Below, piece by piece: positions 39,363 through 51,495 of a stretch of 64,000 bases of DNA; position 1 is the first letter of the stretch; each line of letters starts with the position of its first letter. The stretch lies in the NCBI RefSeq assembly GCF_009730915.1, contig NC_052489.1:992001-1056000 (forward strand), written 5' to 3'. The notes under the pieces were generated by a model that did no database searches, was not told the DNA's origin, and saw nothing but the letters and a program-made list of their open reading frames with translations. The position numbers and the translations under genes were made by a program. The DNA is from Dioscorea cayenensis subsp. rotundata. Lineage: Eukaryota; Streptophyta; Magnoliopsida; Dioscoreales; Dioscoreaceae.

Positions 39363-39773
39363 ATGACCTTCATCTTCTCATCAACCATTCCATGCAAAAC
39401 TAGTATTAATACTAGTACTACAACTTCAAGAACATCAAGAAGGAAAATAAGAAGAAGAAGAAGAAGAAGATGTAGCAATAGTGGTAATGGAATAAAGAAA
39501 GGAAGAGAAGGAGCACATAATGGAACAAAGAGAACATCATCATCATCATCATCATCATCATGTAAAGAAGTGGAGAAGAGGTTGCAAGCTCTTAAAGATA
39601 TCATTCCAAGAAGAAGTTCTACCATTATGAAGAAAGATGATGATGATGATGATGATGATCAAAGTATCAATGTTGAGAAGTTGTTTGAGGACACTGCTGG
39701 TTATATAGTCTTGCTCAAAGCTCAAGTTGAGGTTTTGAATCATTTAGTGCAACTTTATCAATTTGTATCATAG
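39363..39773 (+). CDS. Atypical (non-DNA-binding) bHLH protein, UPB1/PAR1-like
   Basis: 136 residues, intronless. A basic stretch SRRKIRRRRRRRC (about 24-37) may serve as nuclear signal; Ser and Asp homopolymers come from TCA and GAT microsatellites. The helix-loop-helix is CKEVEKRLQALKDIIP (67-82), a long loop, then VEKLFEDTAGYIVLLKAQVE and VLNHLVQLY (104-132). The His-Glu-Arg triad of DNA-binding bHLH proteins is absent, as in UPBEAT1, PAR1 and IBH1-type factors, which act by dimerising with other bHLH proteins. The exact subfamily is uncertain. Confidence 0.8.
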   Translation: MTFIFSSTIPCKTSINTSTTTSRTSRRKIRRRRRRRCSNSGNGIKKGREGAHNGTKRTSSSSSSSSCKEVEKRLQALKDIIPRRSSTIMKKDDDDDDDDQSINVEKLFEDTAGYIVLLKAQVEVLNHLVQLYQFVS

Positions 39774-39779
39774 TTTTGG

Positions 39780-40700
39780 TTTCATGTATTTTTTTCTTTT
39801 TTTCTTTTTTTCTTTTTTTTTTTTTTAATTTTTATCTTTGTGGGTTTTTCTTTTCTGTATTTTTTCTTTTAGATTATAATATGACTGTTTGTTTGTTTGT
39901 TTTTTTTTCTCAAAGTAGTTGGATTAGTTGATATGGTTTTTTCCCTGTCAAATGTTTATTTAAATGTTTATATATATATATATATATAAGTGTTTATATG
40001 TATAATGTTAAGAATTAAAATTGCTAAAATAACCGAGGTTGTTGATCTTTGGTCAATCTAAATAATAAAGGCTCCGATCACTTAAACAAATAATTTTGAG
40101 TTTAAATCTTGTACATATTAAAAATACATGTTAAAAAAAGTAAAAAATCTATTATTTATTTAATTTTCAGTATCTTATTCTAACTGATTTAAAACTAATA
40201 GCTTTAAAGACTCGTTGGATCAAATACGAAAAACAGAATGAGATGAAAAAAAACTCATATTTATTTTCATAATTATATTTATATATAATTCACTTCTCAT
40301 GACACATGCCTACTTTGGATTGGACAATGAATTGATACACTGACCCATTTAGTTATCCTCTTGAATAACATATTAATTCCCAATAAATTAGATTTATACG
40401 CACCACAGAAAATAACATTTATTTTATTTTTCAAATATGTTTTAGTGTTTTTGATAATTTTAATAATTTTTTTAAAAATTCATATTAATTTTTTTAATTT
40501 TTTTAATGTAAACTAATATTTGAATTTGCCGCAAAACATGAATTCTCTACGCACAGAACCTGTGCCAATAGACGTAAAAGTGATTAGCTGGATTTTTTAT
40601 AATAAAAGAAAAAATTAAAAAACCAGAAAAGCCCTCTAAAAAACTTAAAATTACCAACTCCCCATGCTTTTCCAACAATAGAATTTTTATTTAGGTTCCG
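39780..40700. other. Intergenic, AT-rich, no gene seen
   Basis: Holds T-rich tracts and a TA run at 39971-39987 only. Confidence 0.6.
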
Positions 40701-40922
40701 AGCTGTCTCTTTTCTATAATTTTCTTCAGTTCTTCACGACTCGATCGTTCCCAAACTCTCTAAACCTAATATTAGCGCATCGTTTTCGATCCATATATAT
40801 AAAGATTGCAGCTTTTTCGTTTTTCAATCGTCCCAATCTCTTGAATTTGTGGAATTGGTGAAGGCCCCATCACCAAATTTCCACAAATTTGTGTTTTTTT
40901 TTTTTATTGATTTTATTGGAGG

Positions 40923-43698
40923 ATGGGGTGTTATAGCAGCAAGACCGCGGATTCACCTGCCAATCGTGTCGCTAGGTGGAGATCCACTGGCATCGTTGCC
41001 CTCAGAGACCGCAAATTAAAGGTATTTGATTTTGGTTTTCTAAATTTTGTTTTCCCAATTCTTTTGATCCTATCTTTATTAGGTTTTTTTTAATCTTTTG
41101 ATTTAATTCTGTATGTCTTTATTGAGGTTTTGTGAGATTTTGGTGAATTTGTTCATTTGATTGTATGTTCTGTTGTGCGGAATTGGTATCAAATTACTAA
41201 AATTATGCTTTCTTTTCACATAATCAATGATGTTTCCATTAAATAGTTAAGCTTTTTTCAACAGGAAGTCCCTAGTGAAATTTGTCGAGGTGGATAGATT
41301 TGTGCGGACACTTGATTTAACAAACAACAACATTGGTATGCCAAAGTCTTATTAGTTTGTTTTGCATTCAAGGAATGTAAGATTGAGTAGAACTCATTAT
41401 GTAGTGCTTTCTTATGGGCAAGTTTTTATTTGAAATTTTTTAGATCAAATTTGAGAACTTTCTCATTGTGCATTGAATTTATACACTGTTGTTCACTTGA
41501 TGTTTCTACAGTTGAAATACCCTCAGAGATTAGCAGATTAATCAGTATGCAGCGTCTGGTGAGGCTAACACCTTTCAGGTTCTTGCAATTTTTTGCCATT
41601 TAATGTTTTACAGTTGACTTCTGCTGGCTTTTGGCTTGTCATTTTATTAACTAAATTTTCCATAGAGAAAGGTCCTCTTATTTTATTTACTTTTCTTTTT
41701 AGGTCTTAGCTGAAAATCTAATAGAGCGCTTACCAGCCAACCTGGGGGTCTTTAAGTCTCTGAAGGTTCTCAAACTTGATGGGAATCGGATTAAGACCTT
41801 GCCTGATGATTGTAAGTTTCTATTTTGCAAATTTGATAACTGAGAAATGCATCATATCAGACCCTTGCCTGTTTTTGATCTCTATAGATATCTCTTTGAT
41901 GGTAGAAATATATCTACACATATACATATACATACTTAACAATCCAAACTATATCCTCTAATCATAGAAACCCAAGCTTGATCCACTTTTTGTTGATGTG
42001 AAGCATAAATATTCTTGATGTCCTTTCTTGGGCCATTATAGTGACTTAGTTATTTTTTGTTTGTTTTTGTTTTTTTTTTTTTGTTGTGCAGTGGGCTCCC
42101 TTTCTAGGCTTGAAAAGTTGTCTATTGCTGGAAATTCACTGCTGAGCTTGCCCAAAACAATAGGAGATTTGCACAATGTGAGCATAAGTGGACCAGCCGG
42201 CATTTTTTTTAGCATTTTTAATTGGAGGATATCCACATTTTGAACTTCAATTGATTTATCTGACCACAGTTGTTGCTGCTAAATGTTTCCAACAACAAGT
42301 TAAAGTCCTTTCCAGAATCAATTGGGAGCTGTACTTCCTTGGAAGAATTGCAGGCAGATGGTATTTCTTCCGTCTAATTTTGTTTGCCCATGTGATTTTC
42401 TGAATTAAAGTTTTCATACTTCATCCAAGTAGAAGCTTCAGTGACAATATATCGATTGCTTCCATGATTTTTATTCTATTGGAAATTTCTTATGCCTTCT
42501 TGTATATACTATCTGAGAATTACAATTAATTGGAGTCACTAGCTTGTTTACATTATTATTATTATTATTATTATTTAATATATTTTCTATCAAGAATGCA
42601 AGAGTTTCCATTAAGATACATGCTTTTTTTTTGTGGCATTGCATTTCATTTTTCCAGATATTTTTCCTTTTCATCTGAATTTTGATGTCACTGACTTATT
42701 TTGACTTCTGGATGCAGGCAATCTTGTTGAAGAACTCCCTTCATCAATTTGCAGTCTTACTAACTTAAAATCTCTCTCATTGAACAGTAATAACGTCAAA
42801 AAGGTTGTACATCTGAAGCATGCTTATTTTACTATTACATGACCAATAGAATCTCAGTCGCATTGTATGCCTTGGGGATTGTATATATTGACCTAGGTCT
42901 TTTACTTTTGATTTAGGCTCTACTACTTTTCATTTGGTATCATAGGTTGCCTATTTCAGTTAGTTCTTTTTTTTTTTTTTTTAAGAATAAAATAGTTAAC
43001 TAGACTCAAGATAATGTTATTTTATTTATAAAATTAAAATTTCCAATTATCTCAAGTTTGTCTACTTTTTCAAGTAACATGCATTATGTTTAATTTTGAA
43101 CTGATTAGAATACTTACCAAAATACTTATTAAATGTTGTCAGTTTATTTGGACTGATAGCCTTTGGTTTCAGCTGAATTATTGAACCTTGCTATTGACAA
43201 TTAGCGCTTCTATTTGGCTTGTTTATTTTTTTGTTGAACTTTTCAGTCTTTACTCTTCTCAATATGCAAGAGCTACTTCTTTCCATCATCAAAATTTATT
43301 CTTCAGTTTGGCAAATATTGCTAAGTTTATTGAGCTCTGATGGAAAATTATGTACCAGCTTCCCCAGAATCTGCTGAAAGATTGCAAGGCTCTGCAGAAC
43401 ATCTCCCTTCATGAAAATCCCATTTCAATGGATCAATTTCAGCAAGTTAGTTCTCATTGCATTATTATAACCTTTTCTGATATATATATATATATAGATA
43501 TTTTTGAATATTTACCTGTTTTGATGTGTTCTCTGTATGGTTCTAAAGTTATGGTAAAACTTTTCTTTTCTTTAGATGGAAGGATTTCAAAGTTTTGAAG
43601 CTCGCAGAAAGAAGAAATTCGACAAACAAATCGATTCAAATGTTATGATGAGTTCCTCCGGACTTGATGAAGGTCTTGACCTGAAAAATTCTCGATAA
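40923..43698 (+). CDS. N-myristoylated leucine-rich-repeat protein (plant LRR protein of about 265 aa)
   Basis: Nine exons: 40923-41021, 41269-41335, 41512-41558, 41703-41811, 42092-42177, 42270-42360, 42718-42803, 43359-43445, 43576-43698. The protein starts MGCYSSK, with Gly2 for myristoylation and Cys3 for palmitoylation, then VARWRSTGIVALRD. Eight or so short LRRs of the Ras-group type follow (NLIERLPANLG, GNRIKTLPDDLG, NNKLKSFPESIG), and the end is ARRKKKFDKQIDSN. Known relatives are membrane-attached plant proteins of unknown role. Exon 2 is odd: from the expected acceptor (41265) the frame EVPSEI is broken by an extra T at 41281-41283; an AG four bases downstream keeps the frame but changes those residues to SLVKF. 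Total 264 residues with that acceptor. Confidence 0.85.
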
Positions 43699-43699
43699 G

Positions 43700-44495
43700 C
43701 CCTAAAGGTATGTTGGATTCACCTATTCACTAAATATATCCTACTCCATCAACAATTTTGAACACAGAAACATATGACCAACTTGTTAGAGCTTTACCAT
43801 TTTCTGATTTAAGTATTATGTACCAAAACATTTTCACAATGTCTCTTGATTTTTTTTTCTCTCCTGTCCATTTACGGATACTAATTTTATCTCGTTCTCA
43901 CATTAGCTGCTTTATCTATTTTGTCGGCATAAATTGCACTCTCTTTCAAAATGACACACTCATTAGTGTTCCGTTTCTGCATTAGAACTAAATGTGAAAT
44001 TTCACCAATGCCATTTATTTCTAAGATTTTTTCGACTTCAATTCAGTAAGAGGTTAACTATTCTTTTTTCTGCAGGCTCTCTAAGAATTCGGTGTCGATC
44101 TCAATAGAGGGTAGCAGACAGACATTAACCATCATTCTCAGACTGGCACCTCATTGGCATTTTTTCGAAGATTATCAATCAGTTTCTTCTATGATAAACA
44201 AATGTTATTGATATGTTAATAAACCAAGGTCTGTAAATAATTATTCATCAATGACCCATTGTTTTCCCTTGTCGATAAACCGATCCTATTGTCTTTTGCA
44301 CATTGGGACTTCTAATCAAATAAAAGTGTGGGCATGTTGTATCTAATGGTTTGTACTGGTTGAAATTAAAAATCTAATTGTGTGTATATGTATCCAAATT
44401 TTATAGGATGAAGAAATTTAAAGTCAGAGCCATATTTACAAATATAAACATTTCATTATTTATTTATTTGTTTATTTAAGAGTTGACTTGTTAAG
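43700..44495. other. 3' region of the LRR gene
   Basis: Probably 3' UTR; a possible 3' UTR intron ends near 44074 (CTGCAG/GCTCTC). Nothing else was seen. Confidence 0.4.
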
Positions 44496-44499
44496 TTAA

Positions 44500-45123
44500 C
44501 AGGGCGAGAATTTATCAAAGGGTACATCCTCCGGCCCAATTTTGAAATTTTACTTCTATCCTCGAACCTGGTCTCGAACCCGAATAGGGGGAATTTTTTT
44601 CCGTTCTCGTGGTGATTTTTCGGGTTCGGGATTCTGGCTGATTAATAAATTAAAATATTATATTATTTTAAATAAAAGGTATAAAATATTTGCTAAAATT
44701 ACTATAAAAATTATTAATAATTAAAAAAATCATTTACAAATACAACTTAACACAAAATACCAATATACACAATTACCAATAAATTATTTACAAATTTATA
44801 TAATATAATTAACATAAGTTTATTTTATTTAATTTTATACTAATGTTCATTTAATTATTAATAATTTGCTCATTAAATAAATAAATATATGATTTTTTTC
44901 TAATTTTTATTTAAATATTTATAATATAAATTTAATATTTAATATTTAAATTAAATATTTAATGTTTCGGGCGGGGGAGAGGAGGATATTCCTTGGTCGG
45001 CCTGACTGGGAATATTTTTCAGGCCTCGGCCCCACCCCGACCCCCTAAAAAATTATCTGATCTCGGCCCCAATAAGACGGGAATCGGGTTTTCAGTGGGG
45101 GCCAAGGTTAATTGACATCCCTG
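44500..45123. mobile_element. hAT-like non-autonomous element (tentative)
   Basis: Both ends are GC-rich islands in AT-rich DNA. The ends read CAGGGCGAG and (reversed) CAGGGATGTCAATT, the latter typical of plant hAT-type elements; between them 300 bases are almost pure AT. Flanks share only GTTAA, so a clean 8-base target duplication is not shown. Confidence 0.4.
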
Positions 45124-45454
45124 CTGTTAATCCCTCATGTTGAAAGACAATACATGAAAACTCCTTCATTTTCAAAATTTTATGTATTTTTATATTATGC
45201 CTTTTAAGCACCTCAAAACTATGGAATTTATATGTTAATCCCTAAAATATTATGTATAGTTTCACTCCCAAGTAATTAAACTTTCAAAGTTACTTGTTAA
45301 TCCCTCGCGTTAAGAAACATCACATGCCACTCCTTCCTTTTTTATTACTACTTGGTCCTTCAAACATTTTGTTAAGGCTCTCAAAACGGTGAATATAATT
45401 CATTGGCTTTCATTGAAAAAAACGTTCATGAGCTCTTACAAATATAAGCCATTG

Positions 45455-45790
45455 TTGATGCATTCTAAGATATATATTTCAGGCCATTCTCCAAATAAAG
45501 AAGCTGCTTTTATCTACTTGTGTATATATATATATAACTAACTTAACTGAGAACTAACCCCTCACTGAATTTCATTGAAGAGAAGCATAATGAGTTGTTC
45601 TAAAATATAATTCAATGTAGAAGCATTCTAAGATTCATTTTCATGTCATCCTGCAAATGAAGAAGCCTTTTTAAATAATATATATATGTGAGTGTGTGAA
45701 AAAGTTCCAGTTATATATATATATATACATATAACTAACTAAACTGATAACTAACTTGCATTTGGCTTTTCACTGAGATGTTCTTTCCCG
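45455..45790 (+). repeat. Tandem duplication in the promoter of the C2H2 gene
   Basis: Two diverged copies, offset 163-197 bases, share in order GCATTCTAAGAT, CATTCTCCAAATAAAGAAGC (CATCCTGCAAATGAAGAAGC in copy two), a TA run, ATAACTAACTTAACTGA and a segment ending CTCACTGA. They end about 50 bases before the start codon, so both probably lie in promoter or leader. Confidence 0.75.
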
Positions 45791-45842
45791 GCACTCAAAA
45801 AACTACAAGAATTCATTGGCAATTCACTGAGTTCATTCTGGT

Positions 45843-46391
45843 TTGATGACAATGGAAGGAGATGTGAAGTGCTTTCATTCTGGGAGTTCTCAAGAGATCA
45901 TTACTGAAGTGAAGAACAAGAAGAGAAGATGCATTAAATCTTGCAAGAAGTCAGCATTGGAGGATTTGCTGAATGGAGATCCATGGAGATCAATGGTGCC
46001 AAGGAAGGAGAGATCGACAAAGTTTCCGGTGATCAACATGAAGGAAGAAGAGAAGAAAAAGGCTGCTCTTGCTTTAATGGTGCTATCAAAAGACACTCAT
46101 CCATGGGGAGCTCATTGTTATAGTTCTCAGCCTTTTGATGATACTGATGAGTATTTCAATGCTGCTGTGATTGTTTGTGAGGATCATGAGTTCAAGAAAC
46201 TGGTTCATGATGTCGATGATTTCGTTGGAAAACAATGGAAGAAAGAAGTGATTGATGGAGATGATTGCAGGGAAAGTGGGATTAAAGCAGTCAAGAAGAT
46301 TAAAAGGTTTGAGTGTAGCATCTGTGGAAGAGTGTTTGGTTCAGGACAAGGTTTGGGATGCCATAAAAGAGTTCATAAGGTTGTTGTCTAA
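45843..46391 (+). CDS. Single C2H2 zinc finger protein
   Basis: 182 residues, intronless. The only finger is at the C-terminus: Cys158, Cys161, His174, His178 in FECSICGRVFGSGQGLGCHK. Plant Q-type fingers carry QALGGH; here it is QGLGCH, so DNA contacts may differ. The rest has a basic block NKKRRCIKSCKK (25-36), GDPWRSMVPRKE, and ALALMVLSKDTHPW, resembling the N-terminal box of multi-finger ZAT-like proteins. It may be a shortened member of that family. The start could be either of the first two Mets or the one four codons on. Confidence 0.8.
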   Translation: MMTMEGDVKCFHSGSSQEIITEVKNKKRRCIKSCKKSALEDLLNGDPWRSMVPRKERSTKFPVINMKEEEKKKAALALMVLSKDTHPWGAHCYSSQPFDDTDEYFNAAVIVCEDHEFKKLVHDVDDFVGKQWKKEVIDGDDCRESGIKAVKKIKRFECSICGRVFGSGQGLGCHKRVHKVVV

Positions 46392-46399
46392 TGATATCA

Positions 46400-47170
46400 G
46401 ACTTGATGAGCTTTTCTTTTTCTCTTTTTTTTTTACTGCATTTGTTTAGAAAGATTGAAATTTACTCAGATTTGATCACATTATTGTGAGACTATTGATT
46501 TCAGTTTTTTTTAGCTGAAGTAGAAACACAATTCTAAATGAAATTTTGATGTTTTTGTCTGTATCTTGCTTGGTTTGATCATTGTTATTCTGTCAATTTT
46601 TTTCCCTGCAGTTAATGTTGAGTTTTTTTTAAGAGTTCTTGTTTAATTTGATCATAATACTATGAATTGATTGATACTCTTCAAAAGTTTCATTGTTTTT
46701 CTGCCAAAAATCTTTTCTGCAGTTGATGTTGAGTCCATTGAATTAAACTATTCATCAAAATTTTCATCATTTTTGTTAAGAATTCATTCTTGAAATGCAT
46801 TTGATCACAATTCAATGAATCAAAAAGTTGTTCAAAAAGTTGCATGTTATTGTTCGAAATTCATTAGTAACTTCATTTTCCATATAAATTGAAATTAACA
46901 GCACTCCATAAAATTTAGATAATTTTTTTTTTATAATTCTTTCTCAATTTTCTGATAAAACAAAAAAGTACTATAAATTTTGATAGAAGAATTAACTGAG
47001 AGAGTTTTTACGAGTGTAAAAATATTGCTTTGCAGGCGTTAAAAAGCAAAAAAGTATAATAAAAGGGGTTAATATGAAATTAAAATTTTATAGGGGTATT
47101 TATGCAAAAACTTCGTATATCACAACATTACACTGTTTCTTTCTCTCTGTATTTCCGAGGCTGGGAACTC
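46400..47170. other. Intergenic, no gene seen
   Basis: 3' region of the C2H2 gene and promoter of the next gene; only short T-rich runs and a repeated TTGATGTTGAGT pair (46610 and 46722) were noticed. Confidence 0.5.
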
Positions 47171-47176
47171 GATCGA

Positions 47177-50083
47177 ATGGATCAGAGCGCCGCCGCTCGG
47201 ACGGAGGCTCCGGCGAGCTACGCCGCCGCCGCCGTCCACCCCTACCACTACTCTGCCCCACCGGAGTACCACCATAACCCTACCTTGATTCAGCAGCAGT
47301 TTTACTACCCTTATCCCGCCCCAAACCCTTGCCCTAATGGAACCGCCATGGTTGCCCTCCCGTCGGAGCCGCCACCGGTGCAGGTGGAGGCCTACGTGAC
47401 GGAGCAGCAAGCGCCTGCACCTTTGCAGCCGCCACCGCCGGGCACGGCTGGTGTAGGGTTCTCGCATTACTATCCCCCGATGATGATGATGGGTGCCACG
47501 GATGCAAAAATGGAGGCTTTGAAGCAGGCGGTTCTTCAGTATGGTGTTGATCCTGGTGGGTATGGATCGGTGAGTCTCTTGTTTTCTTCCAATTCTGGGA
47601 TCTTGGTTGTGTTCTTAATGGTTTTCGTACTGAAGTTGATTTTTTTGTTGTCTTGTTTCAATGCTCATTTTCTTGTTAATAATGTTTTGTGTGGTCTTTT
47701 TATGAAGTCTTGCTATTGCTTTATTGTTTCTCCTTGTGCTTTGTTGTATGAGATAGCTTGGATGTTTTTGGATTGAGGGAAAATAGAGGAGAAATGAAAA
47801 CAAAAAGGAAAATTGATTCCTCTTTTGTTTTGTTGGGAAAAGATATGGTTTATGATTAGATTAAACCCAATGTGGTGGTAGTGCCTTTTTGCTTTAGGTT
47901 TGTCGAATTCAGACACTTCTTTAACCCTTTGCTGAGTTCCACTGCATTAGAAGAAGTTGAGTGGTTGACATTTAGATGCAATTCGTTTTCATGTAAATTA
48001 ATGTAATTGTTACCTTGAGGATTATTTTGAGTTTTTTCACTGTTTGGTTATGTAGTCATTGTGTTTGTATTTGGATGAAACTAGGGCAAAATCACTGAGA
48101 GGCGCTACACTGTGTAGGTTGTGGCATAATTCCGATCCAATTTTGTCTGTTATCAGTAGGTTCTGAGTTGTTGGAAAGAATGCAGCTGCATTCAATTAGA
48201 AGAAAGATCTTCTAATGAATAGAATCTTCCAATATAGGTATATCCTTTACCCTCTCATGGTACAACCCTTCTATTGAAGTTTCTTTTATAACTTTATAAT
48301 TTTATTTAGTAGAATGTGAAAATTTCTCTGTTTGCTTATCGGGTGTTGCCATGATTATTACAGTTTTTTTATTCAAATTGTAATGCTTCAAATGAAAGTT
48401 TGTAAGGATATGACTAGAAAGCTCCAAAAAGGATTTTATAAAGCTTTCTGTTAAATTTCATTGATTTTTCTGTGAAGCATAGCTCCATGACTTGAAATTT
48501 CAATTTAGAGCATTGAGGTTGTGAGAAATTTCTTATCAGGACTGCTGAACATGAACTCAAGAAAGCATGTCATGGAAGCATGGTGAGAAATCAGAGAATA
48601 ATAAGGACTTTATTAATAGTTCTGTTTGGATAAGAACCCTGCTATCCTTCCTTTACGAAAGAAAGGAATTATGAATACTTGGGATGGTGTCAGTATTGAC
48701 AAATAACTGAACAAAAGGCAAAACCACTGACTGACTTAGTTCATTTTCCCTCTTTATGCAGAATATAAGTCATTAACAGCTTCCGATTTCCTTGAGGCAA
48801 GAGTAACGCAGAATTTCAATTATGTGATACATCCTATATCCGCATCATCATGATCTGTAACAAACTTGCATTTGAATTAGAATATGAATGTAATGGTGGC
48901 AATTGTTGTCGTGATTTATTTTTTCCAAACAGCAGAGTTATATTAGATAAAGAAAAAAAGGCCATAAAAGAATGGTCATAAAATACAATATTCTGAAAGA
49001 TGGTCACTGGGGGGTATGCCGGACATTAGTAATTGCAATAATGTATTTTATTTGATTGAGATTTGCTTTTGTCATGGACTAATCTAGTCATGCACTGTAT
49101 TTCTGAGTGAAGGTATGGATATTATATGTGTTCACGTATTGTCCTTGGAATTCTTGCAGGCTTCTGTTCAATGTGTCATGAGTATATAATCAAGCATTGG
49201 CATGTGTGTGTTTCTCGTGTTTGTTGCAAACCAATCTTTATCACGCATGCTCGTGAAAATTTCCATGCTTGCCATGCTGAGTTCATGATTTTCTTCTTGT
49301 GAACAAGTTGTCTGCATTAATGCATGTTCTTGTTGGTCAGGGATTGTGTTTCTACACTTACCTAGCACAAGACATTTGCATCTTTGATCAGGGCCACATA
49401 TGATTATTCCCTTCCTTGGAGTTAAAACATTTACATGCTTAAATTACTACTGTGGGTCATGTGACTCTTGTTTGTTTATCATAACCATATCTATTATCGC
49501 AATGCAGTCCCTGACAAGTTCCTCATATGTGGCGGTGCCAACAGTTCAATTTCCAGTGCAACATACTCACCTGATCAATAAGGTGAAGCATCCTCCCATG
49601 AAAAGAGTCAAGCAAAAGTCATCGAAGCCAAAAGCCAAACTCACACAGTCTACATACTGTGGGGTCTGCAAGGTCGAATGTAACAGTGCAGATGTTCTAG
49701 AGAGTCATAGACAAGGTAAGAAACACAAGAAAAACATGCAAAAGTTGCAGGAAGCCATCACGCCAAAGCCTGCGAAACCTCCTCAATCTAATTCCAAGAA
49801 AAAGGGGGAAACCCCTGCTGTGGCTGACAGTGAAAGGAAAGAGCCAATACAAGAGCAGAAAGGGAAGACAACAGCTCCAGCCCCTCCGGAGAATATAGAG
49901 ATGAAGAAACAGAAGGTCTTGCAAGCCGGGGCAAAGGAGAGTGAGGTTAGGGTTTGCACCATATGCAACATTGTCGTCAATAATGAGTCGGTTTTTAATT
50001 ATCATATCGCGGGACAAAAGCATGCATCCATGGTGAAAAAATGGCAGGAGAGTGTAAAAGCAGGGCAGGCAATGGGGAATTGA
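47177..50083 (+). CDS. Two-finger matrin/U1-type zinc finger protein
   Basis: Two exons, 47177-47569 and 49508-50083, in phase 0 give 322 residues. The first exon is Pro/Tyr/Ala-rich and disordered. The second holds two U1-like fingers: Cys182, Cys185, His198, His204 (CGVCKVECNSADVLESH) and Cys281, Cys284, His297, His303 (CTICNIVVNNESVFNYH). The C-x2-C-x12-H-x5-H spacing is that of zf-met/ZnF_U1 domains, which bind double-stranded RNA or take part in splicing. A Lys-rich linker joins them. I start at the Met of MDQSAAAR rather than the upstream Met at 47102, because the longer N-terminus looks like leader. The 1.9-kb intron shows no clear extra exon. Confidence 0.85.
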
Positions 50084-50089
50084 AGATGT

Positions 50090-50750
50090 TCATCTTCTTT
50101 GTTGCATATTCCTTGCAACAAAGAGTACTTCTATGTTTTTCTCTCTTTTTTTTTTAAAAAAAGAAAAAAAGAAAATCCAAGACATGGAGTTTTACTTCTC
50201 ATGTCATCTTGGCTTCATGATCTTATTATTGTAAGAAAAATACCATATCTCGTTGCAAGCTCAATTTATTTCAATGTTTATATTCTGTGGCCAGTGATGA
50301 TAACTCCCTGATTTTGTTTTTCTATAATTGTGTTGAACTCTGAGGTATTTACAGGTAATCATTCATAAGAAGAAATCAGAGAATTATTAGCAATTTTATT
50401 TTTGTTCAGGAACTAATTTGGAATTATTGATAAGTCAGGGAGTTTTTCACAAATAGAAAGGACAATAGTGCAAACTAAAAATAAGCGAAAAAGACCCCCA
50501 AAATTGGAAAATTTATCATCCAAAGTGTTCTCTCAACCAATGATTTCCATTAAGAGTTGGCGAGAAAATCTCAACCGTCAGATCAACATCTTGAGACTAA
50601 ACGAGCGGTGATCCGGTGCATTACTGAAATCCCAAAATAGTCGAAAATTTATGAAATTATTATTGTAAAAATAAATAGGGAAGAAGACAAAGGCCTTCCA
50701 ACGGTCACATTCTCGGCAAAGAGAAGCGCAAAGAGAGAAGAAGAGATCCA
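50090..50750. other. Intergenic and promoter region of the SNAP33 gene
   Basis: 3' UTR of the zinc finger gene followed by AT-rich DNA; no gene was seen. Confidence 0.5.
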
Positions 50751-51495
50751 TTGCTCTCTTCGTCTCTCTTTCGCTCCATCTCTTCATTCTAGTCGGATTG
50801 AAGGCGAGTTCATAGAGAAAGGTGATTCCTTTTGCTCTCCTTTTGATCTCTGGCACTGATTTTTCAGGTTAATTGAATGTCTGAATCCTGCTGCCATTGT
50901 TTTTTTCTTGGGTGATTTTATTTGGTTTTTTTTTAGGGTTTCTTTGTGTGGTCCTTTGTGTTTTGTGATTTTGATTTGGAAGTTTGAATCTTTATGGCTT
51001 TTGCTTGATCACTGGAACTGGAACTGTTCTTTTAGTGCCCTTTTTTTGTGTTTTTTTTTGGGTGTGACATTAGGACTTTGTGAGTTTGAGATGAAATTCT
51101 GTAACATTTTGTTCTATTTAGGATTTAGAATTTGTTACTTAATTTTAGAAAATGGTGGTTTTTCAAGAAGAGGATCCAAGAAATGTTTGGGGATTAAGTC
51201 AATTGGGTGTTTCAAGGTACATTTGGTGAGATCTTTTGTTTTAGGATTCAGAATTAGGGTTTCTGTTTATGAATATTAGATTTTGTGCTCTGATTTAGTG
51301 ATTTATTTCTTGCAAGCACCATCATCTCATTCAATTAACAATCTTTTTTTTTTTTTAATGCATCTTTTTTGCATGTATGGTTTATGAACCAAACAATCAA
51401 ATAGTTTTTCCATTGTTCATGAAATACAAACTATAGACACTGTTTAGGTTCTAAAATTGTATTAGTATCTGCAAACATCTGCAGATCTTACAACA

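Noticed and set aside
39287-39625. 112-codon minus-strand ORF
   Set aside because: Shadow of the bHLH gene; poly-D and poly-L come from the same simple repeats.
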